Counted from the stretch's first letter, positions 28,033-39,079 are shown. The stretch: DNA of 64,000 nt from Acetobacteraceae bacterium (GCA_003151425.1 PLXO01000251.1:2243-66242), one strand, 5' to 3'. The notes: generated by a model from the letters alone, not told the origin. Translations and numbers: made by a program.

Positions 28033-28812
28033 TTACGGCGGGGCCAGATGGTTTCGGTCGCCCAGCAGCGCGGCCAGAGTCGGTTCCATCGCCGCGGCCA
28101 GCAGCGCCATGCCCTGCGCGGTGGGATGCAGCGGCGGTTCCGGCGGGGTCAGCTTTGGATCGTAGTACAGCGCGCGGTCCAGCTTGCCGTCGCGCATGAA
28201 CACGCGCCCGACATCCAGGAAGGTCACGAAGCCGTCGTGCGCGTAACGCGCCGCCAGGGTGTGATTGATTGCCACGGTGGTCTCGGTAGCCCAGGCGGTG
28301 CGATCCGATGGCAGCACGCCGAGCAGCACCACCTTCGTGCGCGGCAGGCGACGGTGCACCTCGGAAGTGATCGTATCGATCCCGGCAACGGTGTCCTCGG
28401 CCGACCAGTGCAGACGGCCGAGATTGTTGGCGCCGATCAGCACCACCACGACTTTGGGTGAGATCCCATCCAGCTCGCCGTTGCGGATTCGCCAGATCAG
28501 GCTGGCGGTGGTATCGCCGATGAAGCCAAGATTGACAGCGTCACGATCGCCGTAGAAGCGTTGCCACACCGGCGCATCGTCGGCCCAGTCGGGCGGCCCG
28601 CGGCGCTCCCAGTTCTGCGTAATCGAATCGCCAAGGAAGATCAGCCGTGGGTGCTTTTCGCGCAGTTCGACCTGCTTCGCCTCGAAGCGCTCGCGCCACC
28701 ACGGCAGGTCCATGCGCGAGATCGGCAACGTGGCGACGCTGGTGCGCGCGACCGTGGCACCGGGCAGGGCCAGCATCGACAGTGCGAACAGGAGGCGGAG
28801 CAGCAGACGCAT
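28033..28812 (-). CDS. SGNH/GDSL-family hydrolase (exported)
   Basis: RLIFLGDSITQNWERRGPPDW...GFIGDTTASLIWRI...VVVLIGANNLG...PTAQGMALLAAAM. Confidence 0.9.
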   Translation of the reverse strand: MRLLLRLLFALSMLALPGATVARTSVATLPISRMDLPWWRERFEAKQVELREKHPRLIFLGDSITQNWERRGPPDWADDAPVWQRFYGDRDAVNLGFIGDTTASLIWRIRNGELDGISPKVVVVLIGANNLGRLHWSAEDTVAGIDTITSEVHRRLPRTKVVLLGVLPSDRTAWATETTVAINHTLAARYAHDGFVTFLDVGRVFMRDGKLDRALYYDPKLTPPEPPLHPTAQGMALLAAAMEPTLAALLGDRNHLAPP

Positions 28813-28880
28813 CGGCGACGTTCCTTGGAGACGGGACGGCATCGCTCTAGCATTGCGCGCGTAAAAACAGGAGGACCGTC

Positions 28881-30095
28881 ATGCGCATCGCAACGATCGA
28901 GGACCTGCACTGCAACGCCGGCTGGCGCGACTTCTCCTTCCTGAAGATCACCACCGATGACGGGCTGGTCGGTTGGTCGGAATATCTGGAGGGCTACGGC
29001 TCCGGCGGCCTGACCGGCGTGATCCACCGACTCGGCGCGTTGCTGATTGGCGACGACCCGCGCCCGGTGGAGCGGCACACCGCGCGACTCTACGCGGTGA
29101 CGCGCCAGGCGCCGGGCGGCGTCAACCAACAGGCCATCGCGGCGATCGAAAACGCGCTGGTGGACATCAAGGCGAAGGCGCTCGGCGTGCCGGTGTACGA
29201 AATGCTGGGCGGACCGGTGCGTCAGCGTATTCCGTTGTACTGGTCGCATTGCGGCACGTATCGCGTCGGCAACGGCGAACGGTTCAAGGAAATGACCGGC
29301 TGCGAACCGATCCGCTCGCTGGCCGATGTCGAGCGCATGGGCCAGGAGGTGGCACGGCGCGGCTTCAAGGGTCTGAAGACCAACATCTTCCGCTTCGACG
29401 GACCGACGCCGAGGCTACACATGCCGGGGTTCATGTGGGAGCCGACGGGGCCGGAGCTGAACATCGACGGCGATCTGGTGCGTGGACTGGTGGATCAGAT
29501 GGCGGCGTTCCGTTCGGGCGCCGGGCCGCGCATGGGTTTGCACGTCGATCTGAACTTCAACTTCAAGACCGAGGGTTTTATCCGTTTGGCGCAGGCGCTG
29601 GAACCATTCGAGCTGACTTGGGTGGAAATCGACAGCTACGATCCTGCGGCGCTGGCGTTGATCCGGCGGAGTTCGCGCACCCGCGTCGCGTCGCTGGAGT
29701 CGCTGTACGGGCGGCGGCAGTTCCGGCCGTTCCTCGAGCAGCAATCGGTCGATGTGGCAATCATCGACGTGGCGTGGAACGGCATCCTGGAGTCGATGAA
29801 GATCGCGGCGATGGCCGATGCCTATGAGGTGAACGTGGCGCCGCACAATTTCAACGGACATCTCGCATCGTTGATGAGCGCGCACTTCAGCGCCACGGTG
29901 CCGAACTTCCGAATCATGGAGATCGATGTCGAGGATGTGCCTTGGAAGGACGACTTGGTGACGCGTCCACCAGTGATCGAGGCCGGGGATCTGCTGATCC
30001 CGACCGGGCCGGGCTGGGGGGCGGAGATCAACGAGGAGGTCGTGCGGGCGCATCCGCCGGCCGGCGCGCCTGCCTCATCCCGTCATGGCCGGTGA
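28881..30095 (+). CDS. Mandelate racemase/muconate lactonizing enzyme (enolase superfamily) protein
   Basis: FLKITTDDGLVGWSEYLEGYGSGGLTGVI...AIENALVDIKAKALGVPVYEMLGG. Confidence 0.9.
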   Translation: MRIATIEDLHCNAGWRDFSFLKITTDDGLVGWSEYLEGYGSGGLTGVIHRLGALLIGDDPRPVERHTARLYAVTRQAPGGVNQQAIAAIENALVDIKAKALGVPVYEMLGGPVRQRIPLYWSHCGTYRVGNGERFKEMTGCEPIRSLADVERMGQEVARRGFKGLKTNIFRFDGPTPRLHMPGFMWEPTGPELNIDGDLVRGLVDQMAAFRSGAGPRMGLHVDLNFNFKTEGFIRLAQALEPFELTWVEIDSYDPAALALIRRSSRTRVASLESLYGRRQFRPFLEQQSVDVAIIDVAWNGILESMKIAAMADAYEVNVAPHNFNGHLASLMSAHFSATVPNFRIMEIDVEDVPWKDDLVTRPPVIEAGDLLIPTGPGWGAEINEEVVRAHPPAGAPASSRHGR

Positions 30096-30107
30096 CCACT
30101 GTGACCA

Positions 30108-30148
30108 CTTCTCCCCCTCCCCTTGAGGGAGGGGGTTGGGGGGAGGGG
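30108..30148. repeat. CTCTCCCCCTCCCC element, short form, copy R8
   Basis: cttctccccctccccttgagggagggggttggggggagggg. Confidence 0.85.
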
Positions 30149-30182
30149 TCGCCACGGTACGGACCGTCGGTACTACCCCGGA

Positions 30183-30214
30183 ACCAACCCCCTCCCTCAA
30201 GGGGAGGGGGAGGA
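30183..30214. repeat. CTCTCCCCCTCCCC element, short form, copy R9, inverted relative to R8
   Basis: accaaccccctccctcaaggggagggggagga. Confidence 0.85.
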
Positions 30215-30266
30215 GACTCTCCTGCCAGCATGCGACGCGCATATCAGTCCGGTAGCGGATTAGTCG

Positions 30267-31463
30267 TCACCCCGCATCGGTAATCGCCGCAATCTCCACC
30301 GCGCTGAACCCAGCCTCCCGCAGCACTTCCTCGGTGTGCTGCCCCAGCGTCGGCCACAGGCGCCGCACGCTCACCGGACTGGCAGAAAACTCAGGCGCAA
30401 TCGCCGGCAGCACCACCTTGCCGTCCACCGGATGCTGCATCTGCGTAAAGAATCCGGTTTCCCGCAGATAGGCATTAGACATCAGCTCCTGCAGCGTGTT
30501 GGCGGCACCGCACGGAATATCGGCTTCCCGCAGGATCTCCAGCCACTCCGCGGTCGTGCGCTGTGTCATCCCCTCGGTCAGCGTGGCGTACAGCGCATCC
30601 ACATGCACCGACCGTGCCGCGATCGAACAGAAACGCAGGTCCTCGATCAGCGCCGCCCGGCCCATCGCCGCGAACAGTTTGCTCCAGTGCGCGTCAGTTA
30701 GCGCAATCACCGAGATGTAGCCGTCCCGCGTCGCGTAGGGTTTGCGGTGCGGCGTCAGCATGCGCGGATAGCCGAGACCCTTCTCCGGCTCGCCGAACAC
30801 GCCGGACCAGAAATGTTCGATCAGCAGGAAGGCAACCATCGTCTCCATCATTGGCACGTGCACCTCCTGCCCGACGCCGGCGCGCTCGCGATGGAACAAC
30901 GCCATGCCGATCATCGAGGCCAGCGTGAGCCCGGTCAGCTTGTCCGCCAGCACGGTCGGGACGTAGCGCGGCGCGCCGTCGGGACCGGCGTTCAGGAATG
31001 CCACGCCTGACATCCCCTGGATCAGGTCGTCGAACGCCGGGTCGTCCCGCGCGCTGCTGTCCTTGCGAAAGCCCGCCGCCGACGCATACACCAGTCGCGG
31101 ATTGCGCGCCGCCAGGCTGGGGTAATCCAGACCGAGGCGCTTCGCCGCGCCAGGCCGCATGTTGTGCACGAACACATCGGCGGTCTCCACCAGCCGCAGC
31201 ACCGCGTCCTTCGCCGCCGGACGCTTAAGATCCAGCACGACACTGCGCTTGTTGCGGTTCAACGCGGCGAAGTAGGCCGCCATACCCTGGTTGCGGCTGG
31301 GGCCGATATGGCGCGTGCTGTCGCCGTCTTTCGTTTCAATCTTGATCACATCGGCGCCGAGATCGCCCAGCGTCTGTGTTGCGTACGGCCCGAGCACAAC
31401 GGTCGTGACGTCGATCACCCGAATGCCGGCAAGCGGGCCGGTCGCGCGTTCCGGCTGATCCAT
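30267..31463 (-). CDS. CaiB/BaiF-family CoA transferase
   Basis: [47 protein letters not shown]...[16 protein letters not shown]. Confidence 0.93.
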   Translation of the reverse strand: MDQPERATGPLAGIRVIDVTTVVLGPYATQTLGDLGADVIKIETKDGDSTRHIGPSRNQGMAAYFAALNRNKRSVVLDLKRPAAKDAVLRLVETADVFVHNMRPGAAKRLGLDYPSLAARNPRLVYASAAGFRKDSSARDDPAFDDLIQGMSGVAFLNAGPDGAPRYVPTVLADKLTGLTLASMIGMALFHRERAGVGQEVHVPMMETMVAFLLIEHFWSGVFGEPEKGLGYPRMLTPHRKPYATRDGYISVIALTDAHWSKLFAAMGRAALIEDLRFCSIAARSVHVDALYATLTEGMTQRTTAEWLEILREADIPCGAANTLQELMSNAYLRETGFFTQMQHPVDGKVVLPAIAPEFSASPVSVRRLWPTLGQHTEEVLREAGFSAVEIAAITDAG

Positions 31464-31562
31464 CCATCCCCCGTGCGTGGTCGCCCCAACGAGACTGCGA
31501 TGCGCCGCCGTTGGTTGGCAATGCGCAGCCCCGCTCCTACGCTCGGCGCAGGGAGGCGTGCG

Positions 31563-32609
31563 ATGCCAACGATGATCCTGACCGGCGACGTGAATTTGAT
31601 GAACGTCGATGATCCGGCGGTGCCGTTCGCCGGCGTGGCGCCGCTGTTCGCCGACGCGGCGGTGGTGTTCAGCAACCTGGAATGCTGCCTTTACCAGCCG
31701 CAATCGGGGCACTCGTTCCACAATGAAGGGTTCTTCGCCGACCCGACCATCGGCGGCGAAGCACTGCGCCTGGCCGGCATCGTTGCAGTCGGCATCGCCA
31801 ACAACGTCAACTACGGCGAGGCGGCCATCCTAAGCTCGATCGCGCGGCTCGATGCGCTCGGCATCAAGCACACCGGCGCCGGCGCCGATCTTGCCGCGGC
31901 GCGCGCGCCGGTGATCGTCGAACGCGCCGGCCTTCGTTGCGGTTTCCTGCAACGCAGTTCTGTCTACTGGCCGACCAATCACGAGGCGGGGCCGCACGAT
32001 CCCGGCATCGCGGTGATCCGCGCGCACACCGCCTATCAGGTGCCGATGCACAAGACACGGCCGGAGATCCCGCCGCTCAACCGGCCCGGCATCCCGCCGG
32101 TCATCATCACCTGGACCGATCCCGACTACCTGCGCGCCTTCGCTGATGACATTGCGGCGCTACGCGCACGTACCGACGTGGTGGTCGCCTCCTGCCATTG
32201 GGGGCTGCACAAGGAGGTGCTTGCCTACATGCGAGAGATCGCGCACGCCGCGATCGATGCCGGCGCCGACATGGTGATCGGCCACGGCCCGCACTATTCG
32301 CTGCCGGTCGAGGTCTACAAAGGACGCGCCATCTTCTACGGCCTGGGCAGCTTCTCTTTCCACACCGGACATGGCGGACGCGCGCATGGCGATTGGATCG
32401 GCATGATGCCGAGCGCCACCATCAGCGGACGCGGCGTCGAGCACGTCCGGTTCCGCTTCGTCCGCCACAACGATCGTAACGAGACCGTGATCTGCGCGCC
32501 GGCCAAGGAGGCGGCAGAGCTGGCCGACATCATCACGCGCAGCGCGACGTGGGGTACGCGTTTCACGTCGCGCGGCGACGAGGTCGAGATCGAGATCGAG
32601 GGAATGTGA
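31563..32609 (+). CDS. CapA-family protein
   Basis: [40 protein letters not shown]...[13 protein letters not shown]...[34 protein letters not shown]. Confidence 0.88.
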   Translation: MPTMILTGDVNLMNVDDPAVPFAGVAPLFADAAVVFSNLECCLYQPQSGHSFHNEGFFADPTIGGEALRLAGIVAVGIANNVNYGEAAILSSIARLDALGIKHTGAGADLAAARAPVIVERAGLRCGFLQRSSVYWPTNHEAGPHDPGIAVIRAHTAYQVPMHKTRPEIPPLNRPGIPPVIITWTDPDYLRAFADDIAALRARTDVVVASCHWGLHKEVLAYMREIAHAAIDAGADMVIGHGPHYSLPVEVYKGRAIFYGLGSFSFHTGHGGRAHGDWIGMMPSATISGRGVEHVRFRFVRHNDRNETVICAPAKEAAELADIITRSATWGTRFTSRGDEVEIEIEGM

Positions 32610-32736
32610 TCCCAACCGCGTCCGGGAACCGCCCGCGCCGCCCTATGCGCGGCCACGAGTCGGCCCGCGCCCGTCTATGGGCGGCCATGCGCGGGGTTGT
32701 CTTCCGCCAGACCGGATCAGCGGCGATGCTCGCGTG

Positions 32737-34194
32737 ATGCTCGAATCGCCCGCCGGCCCCCCGCCACCAATAACGACCGCGCCGCCACGCGCCGGCCCGC
32801 GCGTCGTCTCATTGATTGTCGCCAGCGCGATGTTCATGGAGCAGCTCGACGGTACCGTGCTGGCAACGGCGCTTCCCACCATGGCGCGCAGCTTCGATGC
32901 AGATCCGCTGCATATGAACATCGCGCTGACCTCCTACCTGTTGACGTTGGCGATGTTCATTCCAGCGAGCGGGCGGCTGGCCGACCGTTTCGGTTCCCGC
33001 ACCGTGTTCCGTGGCGCGATCGCGCTGTTCACGCTGGGGTCGATTGCCTGCGCGCAGGCGCCGAGCCTCGGCTTCCTGGTGCTGGCGCGGATGCTGCAGG
33101 GCACCGGCGGGGCGCTGATGTCGCCCGTCGGACGGCTGGTGCTGCTGCGCGTGGTGTCGAAGGCCGAGCTGGTGCGCGCCATGGCTTGGCTGATGATCCC
33201 CGCGACGATCGGCCCGATCCTGGGCCCGCCGGTGGGCGGCTTCATCGTTACCTATCTATCGTGGCACTGGATCTTCTATATCAACGTGCCAATCGGCGTG
33301 GCCGGCATCGTCGCATGCAGCCTGTACATCGAGGAGATGCGCGAGCCGTCGCCCGATCACTTTGACGTGCTCGGTCTGGCGCTGTCCGGCACCGCGCTGG
33401 CCTGCCTTCTGTTCGGGATCGAGATGGTCACCCGCGGCGTCGGCGCGTGGATCGGCCTCGGCCTGATCGCGGCGGGAGGTGCGGCCGGCGCGCTCTATGC
33501 ATGGCACGCGAAGCACTGTGCGCAGCCGGTGCTGGATTTCCGCATCATGCGCATCGCCACGTTCCGCCTGTCGGTGATCTGCGGCTCGTTCTCGCGCATC
33601 AGCGCCGGGGCGCAGCCGTTCCTGCTGCCGATGATGCTGCAGCTCGGCTTCGGGATGTCGGCGGCGCAGAGCGGGCTGATCACCTTCTCCAGTTCCATCG
33701 GCTCGTTGCTGATGCGCGTGGCCGCGCCCGTGCTGCTGCGCCGGTTGGGTTTTCGCAACGTGTTGATCTGGGTTGGCATGATCGCCGTGCTGCTGGTGGC
33801 TGGCATCGCAGCGATTCGCCCCGCCTGGCCGCAGCCGCTGATCTACGCGCTGCTGGTGACGAGCGGCTTCTTCCAATCGTTGCAGTTCATGGCCTACAAC
33901 ACGATCGCCTATGCCGACGTGCCGCGGCCGCGCATGAGCGTTGCGACCAGCTTCTACACAACGTTCCAGCAGATGTCCCTGACGCTTGGCATCGCGGTGT
34001 CGGCCGCGGCGCTGGCGGCCTCATTGGCGATCCGTGGCCACGCCGAGCCGCTGCTGGGCGATTTCTCCCTGGCGTTCCTGGTGGTCGCCGGGATTTCGGC
34101 CCTGGCGCCGCTGATCTCGTTGCAATTTGATCGCACCGCCGGCGCGGAGCTCAGTGGACAAGCAGCAGCAGCCCCAGGCTCCCCGCGCCGATGA
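32737..34194 (+). CDS. MFS transporter, DHA2-type
   Basis: MFMEQLDGTVLATALPTMARSFDADP...ASGRLADRFGSRTVFRGAIALFTLGSIACA...LQGTGGALMSPVGRLVLLR. Confidence 0.93.
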   Translation: MLESPAGPPPPITTAPPRAGPRVVSLIVASAMFMEQLDGTVLATALPTMARSFDADPLHMNIALTSYLLTLAMFIPASGRLADRFGSRTVFRGAIALFTLGSIACAQAPSLGFLVLARMLQGTGGALMSPVGRLVLLRVVSKAELVRAMAWLMIPATIGPILGPPVGGFIVTYLSWHWIFYINVPIGVAGIVACSLYIEEMREPSPDHFDVLGLALSGTALACLLFGIEMVTRGVGAWIGLGLIAAGGAAGALYAWHAKHCAQPVLDFRIMRIATFRLSVICGSFSRISAGAQPFLLPMMLQLGFGMSAAQSGLITFSSSIGSLLMRVAAPVLLRRLGFRNVLIWVGMIAVLLVAGIAAIRPAWPQPLIYALLVTSGFFQSLQFMAYNTIAYADVPRPRMSVATSFYTTFQQMSLTLGIAVSAAALAASLAIRGHAEPLLGDFSLAFLVVAGISALAPLISLQFDRTAGAELSGQAAAAPGSPRR

Positions 34195-35011
34195 CGAGAC
34201 AATAATACGCGAACGGATTGAGCGCCCAGGAGTCGTGGGCACGGAAGTAGCGCATCAGGAACGCGGTGCTGGCCAGGGCAGTGGCACCGGCGACGACCGC
34301 GGCCAGCGCGGCGAGGCCGAACGTTCCCGGCGGGATGCTGGTCGTGACGTCGGTCGGGATGCTGGTGTGCAGCAGCTTCGGCACCTCCAGCACCGTGGCG
34401 CCAAGGATGATCGGCGTCGCGATCAGAAAGGAGAAATGCGCCGCCGCTTCGTGATCGATGCCGCGCAACAGGCCGCCAACGATGGTGGCGCCGGAGCGGG
34501 AGATCCCGGGTATCAGCGCGGTGCACTGCCAGCAGCCGATGATCAGCGCGTCCAGCGCGGTGAGGCTGGAGAGTGGGCGGTGGGTGTGGGTGCGCAGACG
34601 CTCGCCGAACAGCAGCAGCGCACCGTTGACGATCAGGAACGTTGCCGCGACGGCGGGCGCGCCGAACAGGCTGCGGAAGAAATGCTCCAGCACGAAGCCG
34701 ATGATCACCGCGGGGATGGTGGCGATGATGATCAGCCGCAAGACGCGCCTTGCCTCGGCCACAAGGTGGGCATCGGCGAGGCCGACGGTGCCGACCGCCA
34801 ACGCCCACCAGTCGCGCCAGAAATAGGCCAGCAGCGCCGTGGCAGTGCCGAGATGCAGCATGACCAGGAAGGGCAGGAACGCCGGCGCGTGCTGGTCGAT
34901 ATTCCAATGCAGCAACGCGGGCAGCACGACGGCATGGCCGAGGCTGCTGACCGGGAACAGCTCGGTGGCGCCCTGCACGATGGCGATGATGATGGCTTGC
35001 AGTGTGTCCAT
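34151..35011 (-). CDS. uppP: Undecaprenyl-diphosphatase
   Basis: AIIIAIVQGATELFPVSSLGHAVVLPALL...IPGISRSGATIVGGLLRGIDHEAAAHFSFLIATPIILGA. Confidence 0.95.
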   Translation of the reverse strand: MDTLQAIIIAIVQGATELFPVSSLGHAVVLPALLHWNIDQHAPAFLPFLVMLHLGTATALLAYFWRDWWALAVGTVGLADAHLVAEARRVLRLIIIATIPAVIIGFVLEHFFRSLFGAPAVAATFLIVNGALLLFGERLRTHTHRPLSSLTALDALIIGCWQCTALIPGISRSGATIVGGLLRGIDHEAAAHFSFLIATPIILGATVLEVPKLLHTSIPTDVTTSIPPGTFGLAALAAVVAGATALASTAFLMRYFRAHDSWALNPFAYYCLVIGAGSLGLLLLVH

Positions 35012-35165
35012 GTCGGGTTCCTGACCGAATCCCCGAGTCTTGGCAACAATGTCACGCGCGCTCGTGACCTTCGCGCTGCCGACGATTCGCGCTGCCGGCG
35101 ATTGGACAAGTCAGGCTACCGGTGGGTATCCTTCCGGCAAGACATGGCGCGTTGAGGGGGTACGG

Positions 35166-35948
35166 ATGGCGAGCGTCACTTGGACCGACAGCTCGGTGGA
35201 GATCGCCGGCACGAAGATGCACGTCTCGCGCGGCGGCAGCGGCCCGACGGTGCTGGTGCTGCATCACGACATCGGCACCTTGGAGCGCCTGCCGTTCTAC
35301 GATGCGTTGGCGCGGAGTTTCGACGTTCTGCTGCCGCACCATCCTGGGTGGGGCCGGTCAGAGCGGCCGCCGTGGTTGCGCAACCCGCGCGACATCGCGG
35401 CGATGCACCAGTGGCTGCTGACCGCGTTGGGCGCGCGCGACGTGTCGCTGGTGGGGCTGGGTTTCGGCGGCTGGATTGCCGCGGAGATGGCGAGCCTGGC
35501 ACCGACCGCGTTCCGCCGCCTGGTGCTGGTCGGCGCGATGGGCATCAAGCCCCCCGAGGGCGACATCGCCGATCAGGCGATCGTTTCGTATCTCGACTAT
35601 CCGCAAGCCGGCTTCCACGACGCCGCGGCGTTCGAGCGGGTCTACGGCAACGTGAGCACCGACCAGCTCGAAGCCTGGGACATCGCGCGCGAGATGTGCT
35701 TTCGCACCGCGTGGAAACCCTACATGTACAGTCTGGGACTGCCACATCTGCTCGGCGGAGTGCAGGCACCGGCGCTGGTCGTGTGGGGTGACGACGATCG
35801 GATCGTGCCGCGCAGCGCGGCCGATGCCTATGTCCGCGCGCTGGCGTCAGCGCGGCTGGAGATCGTGCCCGCCTGCGGCCACCTGGTAGATATGGAAAAA
35901 CCGGACGAGCTGGCCAGGTTGGTCACGTCGTTCGTCACCGCCAATTGA
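35166..35948 (+). CDS. Alpha/beta-fold hydrolase
   Basis: VLVLHHDIGTLERLPFYDALARSFDVLLPHHPGWGRSERP...VSLVGLGFGGWIAAEMA...PACGHLVDMEKPDELARLV. Confidence 0.88.
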   Translation: MASVTWTDSSVEIAGTKMHVSRGGSGPTVLVLHHDIGTLERLPFYDALARSFDVLLPHHPGWGRSERPPWLRNPRDIAAMHQWLLTALGARDVSLVGLGFGGWIAAEMASLAPTAFRRLVLVGAMGIKPPEGDIADQAIVSYLDYPQAGFHDAAAFERVYGNVSTDQLEAWDIAREMCFRTAWKPYMYSLGLPHLLGGVQAPALVVWGDDDRIVPRSAADAYVRALASARLEIVPACGHLVDMEKPDELARLVTSFVTAN

Positions 35949-35979
35949 TTGCCGTCACACCCGATCGAGGGAGGCCGCC

Positions 35980-37221
35980 ATGCATCTGATGTACTTCACC
36001 GAGCAGCCGATGGGTGCCTACGACGCCAAGGAAGGGTTGCGCTATGGCGCCACCGCACTGACCTTCTCCAACTCGAACTTCGATCCGGTGGAAGGTAGCA
36101 GACTATATAACGAATATCTGGAGGAATACATCCTCGCCGACGAATGGGGTGTCGACGGCATCATGCTGAACGAGCACCATAACGCGCCGTTCTGCATGCA
36201 GGCGAAATGCAACGTGTTCGCCTCGATCCTGGCCGCGGTGACTAAGCGGGCGAAGATCGTCTTGCTGGGCAACCCGCTGCCGCTGTCGGAGAATCCGATT
36301 CGGCTGGCGGAAGAGCTGGCGATGATCGACATGGTGTCGAAAGGACGGCTGGTGTCGGGCTTCGTGCGCGGCGGCGGGCAGGAGCAGTTGGCGACCGGCG
36401 TAAACCCCGCGTTCAACCGCGAGCGCTTCATCGAGGCACACGACCTGATCCAGAAAACCTGGACGGTGCCTGGGCCGTTCCGTTGGGAGGGCACGCACTA
36501 TCAACACCGCGTGGTGAACCCGTGGGCGGTGCCGTTGCAGAAGCCGTATCCACGGGTTTGGATACCGGGCGTGCTGTCGAAGGAGACGGTGATCTGGACC
36601 GCGCAGCAGCGCTATCCGTACATCGCGCTCAATACCGCGATCGATGCGACCAAGGTGATTTGGGATACGTATTCGAAGGCGGCGGCCGAGGTCGGTTACA
36701 CCGCGGGGCCAGAGAATTTCGGCTACCTGATTCGCGTGCACGTGCAGGACACGATGGAGAAGGCGCTGCGCAACGCACGGCAGTTCATGTGGATGCAGGG
36801 TGAGTTCACCGGCCTGGCGCATCCGGTGTGGGCGAACCCGTCGGGGTATTTCTCGCCGACCGGGCGCCGGGGGTTTGTGGAGTTCGCGGTGGGACGGGCG
36901 AAGAACCCGCGCGGCAACCCGACCTTCGAGGATCAGATCGCCAGCACGATGATCATTGCCGGCACGCCGGACACGGTGATCCCGCAGCTGAAAACACTGA
37001 TCGAGCACACGCGGCCGGGGATTATGGGCATCTGGGGCAGCGACGGCACGGTGCCCAAGGACGACCGCCGGCGCTGCATCGAACTACTGGTGAAGGAGGT
37101 GATGCCGGCGGTGCGCGAGCACGGCAACACGCTGGGGTTGAAGGACCCGTGGGAAGCAAACGCGCCGGTGCATCTGAAGTATTCCACGGACATTCCGGCG
37201 CAGCGCGCGGCGGCGGAGTAG
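35980..37221 (+). CDS. LLM-class flavin-dependent oxidoreductase (luciferase family)
   Basis: ILADEWGVDGIMLNEHHNAPFCMQAKCNVFASILAAVTKRAKIVLLGNPLPLSENPIRLAEELAMIDMVSKGRLVSGFVRGG. Confidence 0.92.
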   Translation: MHLMYFTEQPMGAYDAKEGLRYGATALTFSNSNFDPVEGSRLYNEYLEEYILADEWGVDGIMLNEHHNAPFCMQAKCNVFASILAAVTKRAKIVLLGNPLPLSENPIRLAEELAMIDMVSKGRLVSGFVRGGGQEQLATGVNPAFNRERFIEAHDLIQKTWTVPGPFRWEGTHYQHRVVNPWAVPLQKPYPRVWIPGVLSKETVIWTAQQRYPYIALNTAIDATKVIWDTYSKAAAEVGYTAGPENFGYLIRVHVQDTMEKALRNARQFMWMQGEFTGLAHPVWANPSGYFSPTGRRGFVEFAVGRAKNPRGNPTFEDQIASTMIIAGTPDTVIPQLKTLIEHTRPGIMGIWGSDGTVPKDDRRRCIELLVKEVMPAVREHGNTLGLKDPWEANAPVHLKYSTDIPAQRAAAE

Positions 37222-37234
37222 GTAGGCGTAGTAG

Positions 37235-37377
37235 GCGTAGGGCGGAAAAGCCGTGCCCCCGGACTTGATCCGGGGGGCAGCGCCTTCCGCCACTTCTGCC
37301 ACTTCCGTCACTTCTGCCCGACGCGGCGAGGCCGTGCGGCGCGCGAGGCGGAATGCGCTTCGCTCTTCCGCCCTACG
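37235..37377. repeat. GTAGGGCGGAAAAGCC-type palindromic element, copy P3
   Basis: gcgtagggcggaaaagccgtgcccccggacttgatccgggggg ... cgctcttccgccctacg. Confidence 0.7.
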
Positions 37378-38995
37378 ACTGCTGCGCCTTGATCCGCAGT
37401 TCGAACTTCTGAATCTTCCCGGTCGAGGTCTTCGGTAGTGGCGCGAACGTCACATGCCGCGGGCACTTATAATGGGCGAGGTGCGCGCGGCACCAGGCGA
37501 TGATGTCGGCCGCCGTCACCGCCGATGCATCGGGCTTCAGCGTGACGAAGGCGTGCGGCGTTTCGCCCCATCTCTCGTCCGGCTGCGCAACGACAGCGGC
37601 TTCCATCACCGCCGGGTGTTTGTACAGCACTTCCTCGATTTCCAGGGAGCTGATGTTCTCGCCGCCGGAGATGATGATGTCCTTGGCGCGGTCCTTGACC
37701 TCCACATAGCCGTCCGGATGTTGCACCGCGAGGTCGCCGGTGTGGAACCAACCACCGGCAAACGCCTCAGCCGTGGCCACAGGATTCTTCAGGTAGCCCA
37801 TCATCACGGTGTTGCCGCGCAGCATCATCTCGCCCATCGTTACGCCGTCCGCCGGCACCGCGGCGAGGGTCGCGGGATCGCGTACCGTCGCTTCCTCCAG
37901 CATCGGTGTGTTGACGCCCTGGCGCGCCATGAAGGCGGACTTCGCGTCCATCGTCATCGCATCCAGTTCCGGTTGCCACATGCAGACGGTGGAGGGGCCG
38001 AAGCTTTCGGTCAGTCCGTACAGATGCGTCACCGCGAAGCCCATCGCCTCCATCTGGGTGATCACTGCCGACGGTGGCGCGGCCCCGCCGGTGGCGATCT
38101 GCACCGTCTGACGGAATTCGCGTCGTGCCGTCTCGGACGCGTGGATCAGCATGCCCAACACAACCGGCGCGCCACACATGTGCGTGACGCCGTGTTCAGC
38201 GATCGCGGCGAACACCGGTGCGGGATCGACTCGACGCAGACAGACATGCACGCCGCCCGCCAGTGTCACCGCCCAGGTGTAGGTCCAGCCGTCGCAATGG
38301 AACATCGGCAAAGTCCAGAGATAGACACTGCGCGGCGACAGTCCAAATGTCAGCGCATTGGCGCAGGCGTTCAGATACGCGCCGCGATGGTGCAGCACGA
38401 CGCCCTTGGGATTGCCCGTGGTGCCGGAGGTGTAGTTCAGCGAGATCGCCTGCCATTCGTCGTCGGGCAGTTGCGCGGGAAACGCCGGGTCAGCGGCGGC
38501 GATGAATGTCTCGTAGTCCATCGTACCGAGGCGCTGGCCGCCGAGTGCCAACGAATCATCGATGTCGATCACCAACGGCTTGCAATCGAGCGCGGCGAGC
38601 GCCTGGGCGATGACCGGACTGAACTCGCGGTCGGCCAGCAGCACCTTGGCTTCCGAATGGCGCAGGATGAAGGCGACCGAGGCGGCATCAAGGCGAAAAT
38701 TGATCGGGCACAGCACCGCGCCCAGCATTGGCACGCCGTTATGCGCCTCCAGCATCTCCGGCACGTTGGGCGCCATGATCGCGACTGTGTCGCCCTTGCC
38801 GACGCCGGCGCGAGCCAGCGCGGACGCCAGCCGGCGCGAACGCTCGAGAAATGCCGCGTAGGTGATGCGACGCTCGCCGTGGATCACCGCGACGCGCGGT
38901 CCGTAGACATGCGCAGCGCGGATCAGGAACGAAATGGGCGACAGCGGCACATGGTTCGCCGCCGTGCGATCGAGATCATGATCGAAGATTGACAC
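37373..38995 (-). CDS. Acyl-CoA synthetase (AMP-forming)
   Basis: [32 protein letters not shown]...[51 protein letters not shown]. Confidence 0.95.
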   Translation of the reverse strand: MSIFDHDLDRTAANHVPLSPISFLIRAAHVYGPRVAVIHGERRITYAAFLERSRRLASALARAGVGKGDTVAIMAPNVPEMLEAHNGVPMLGAVLCPINFRLDAASVAFILRHSEAKVLLADREFSPVIAQALAALDCKPLVIDIDDSLALGGQRLGTMDYETFIAAADPAFPAQLPDDEWQAISLNYTSGTTGNPKGVVLHHRGAYLNACANALTFGLSPRSVYLWTLPMFHCDGWTYTWAVTLAGGVHVCLRRVDPAPVFAAIAEHGVTHMCGAPVVLGMLIHASETARREFRQTVQIATGGAAPPSAVITQMEAMGFAVTHLYGLTESFGPSTVCMWQPELDAMTMDAKSAFMARQGVNTPMLEEATVRDPATLAAVPADGVTMGEMMLRGNTVMMGYLKNPVATAEAFAGGWFHTGDLAVQHPDGYVEVKDRAKDIIISGGENISSLEIEEVLYKHPAVMEAAVVAQPDERWGETPHAFVTLKPDASAVTAADIIAWCRAHLAHYKCPRHVTFAPLPKTSTGKIQKFELRIKAQQS

Positions 38996-39079
38996 GACGC
39001 GCTTCCTTGCCTGTCTCGGACCCTTCGCCTAGCGTAAACCCACCAATCACCCGCAACAAGAAAAGCCGAGGGCACGCAC

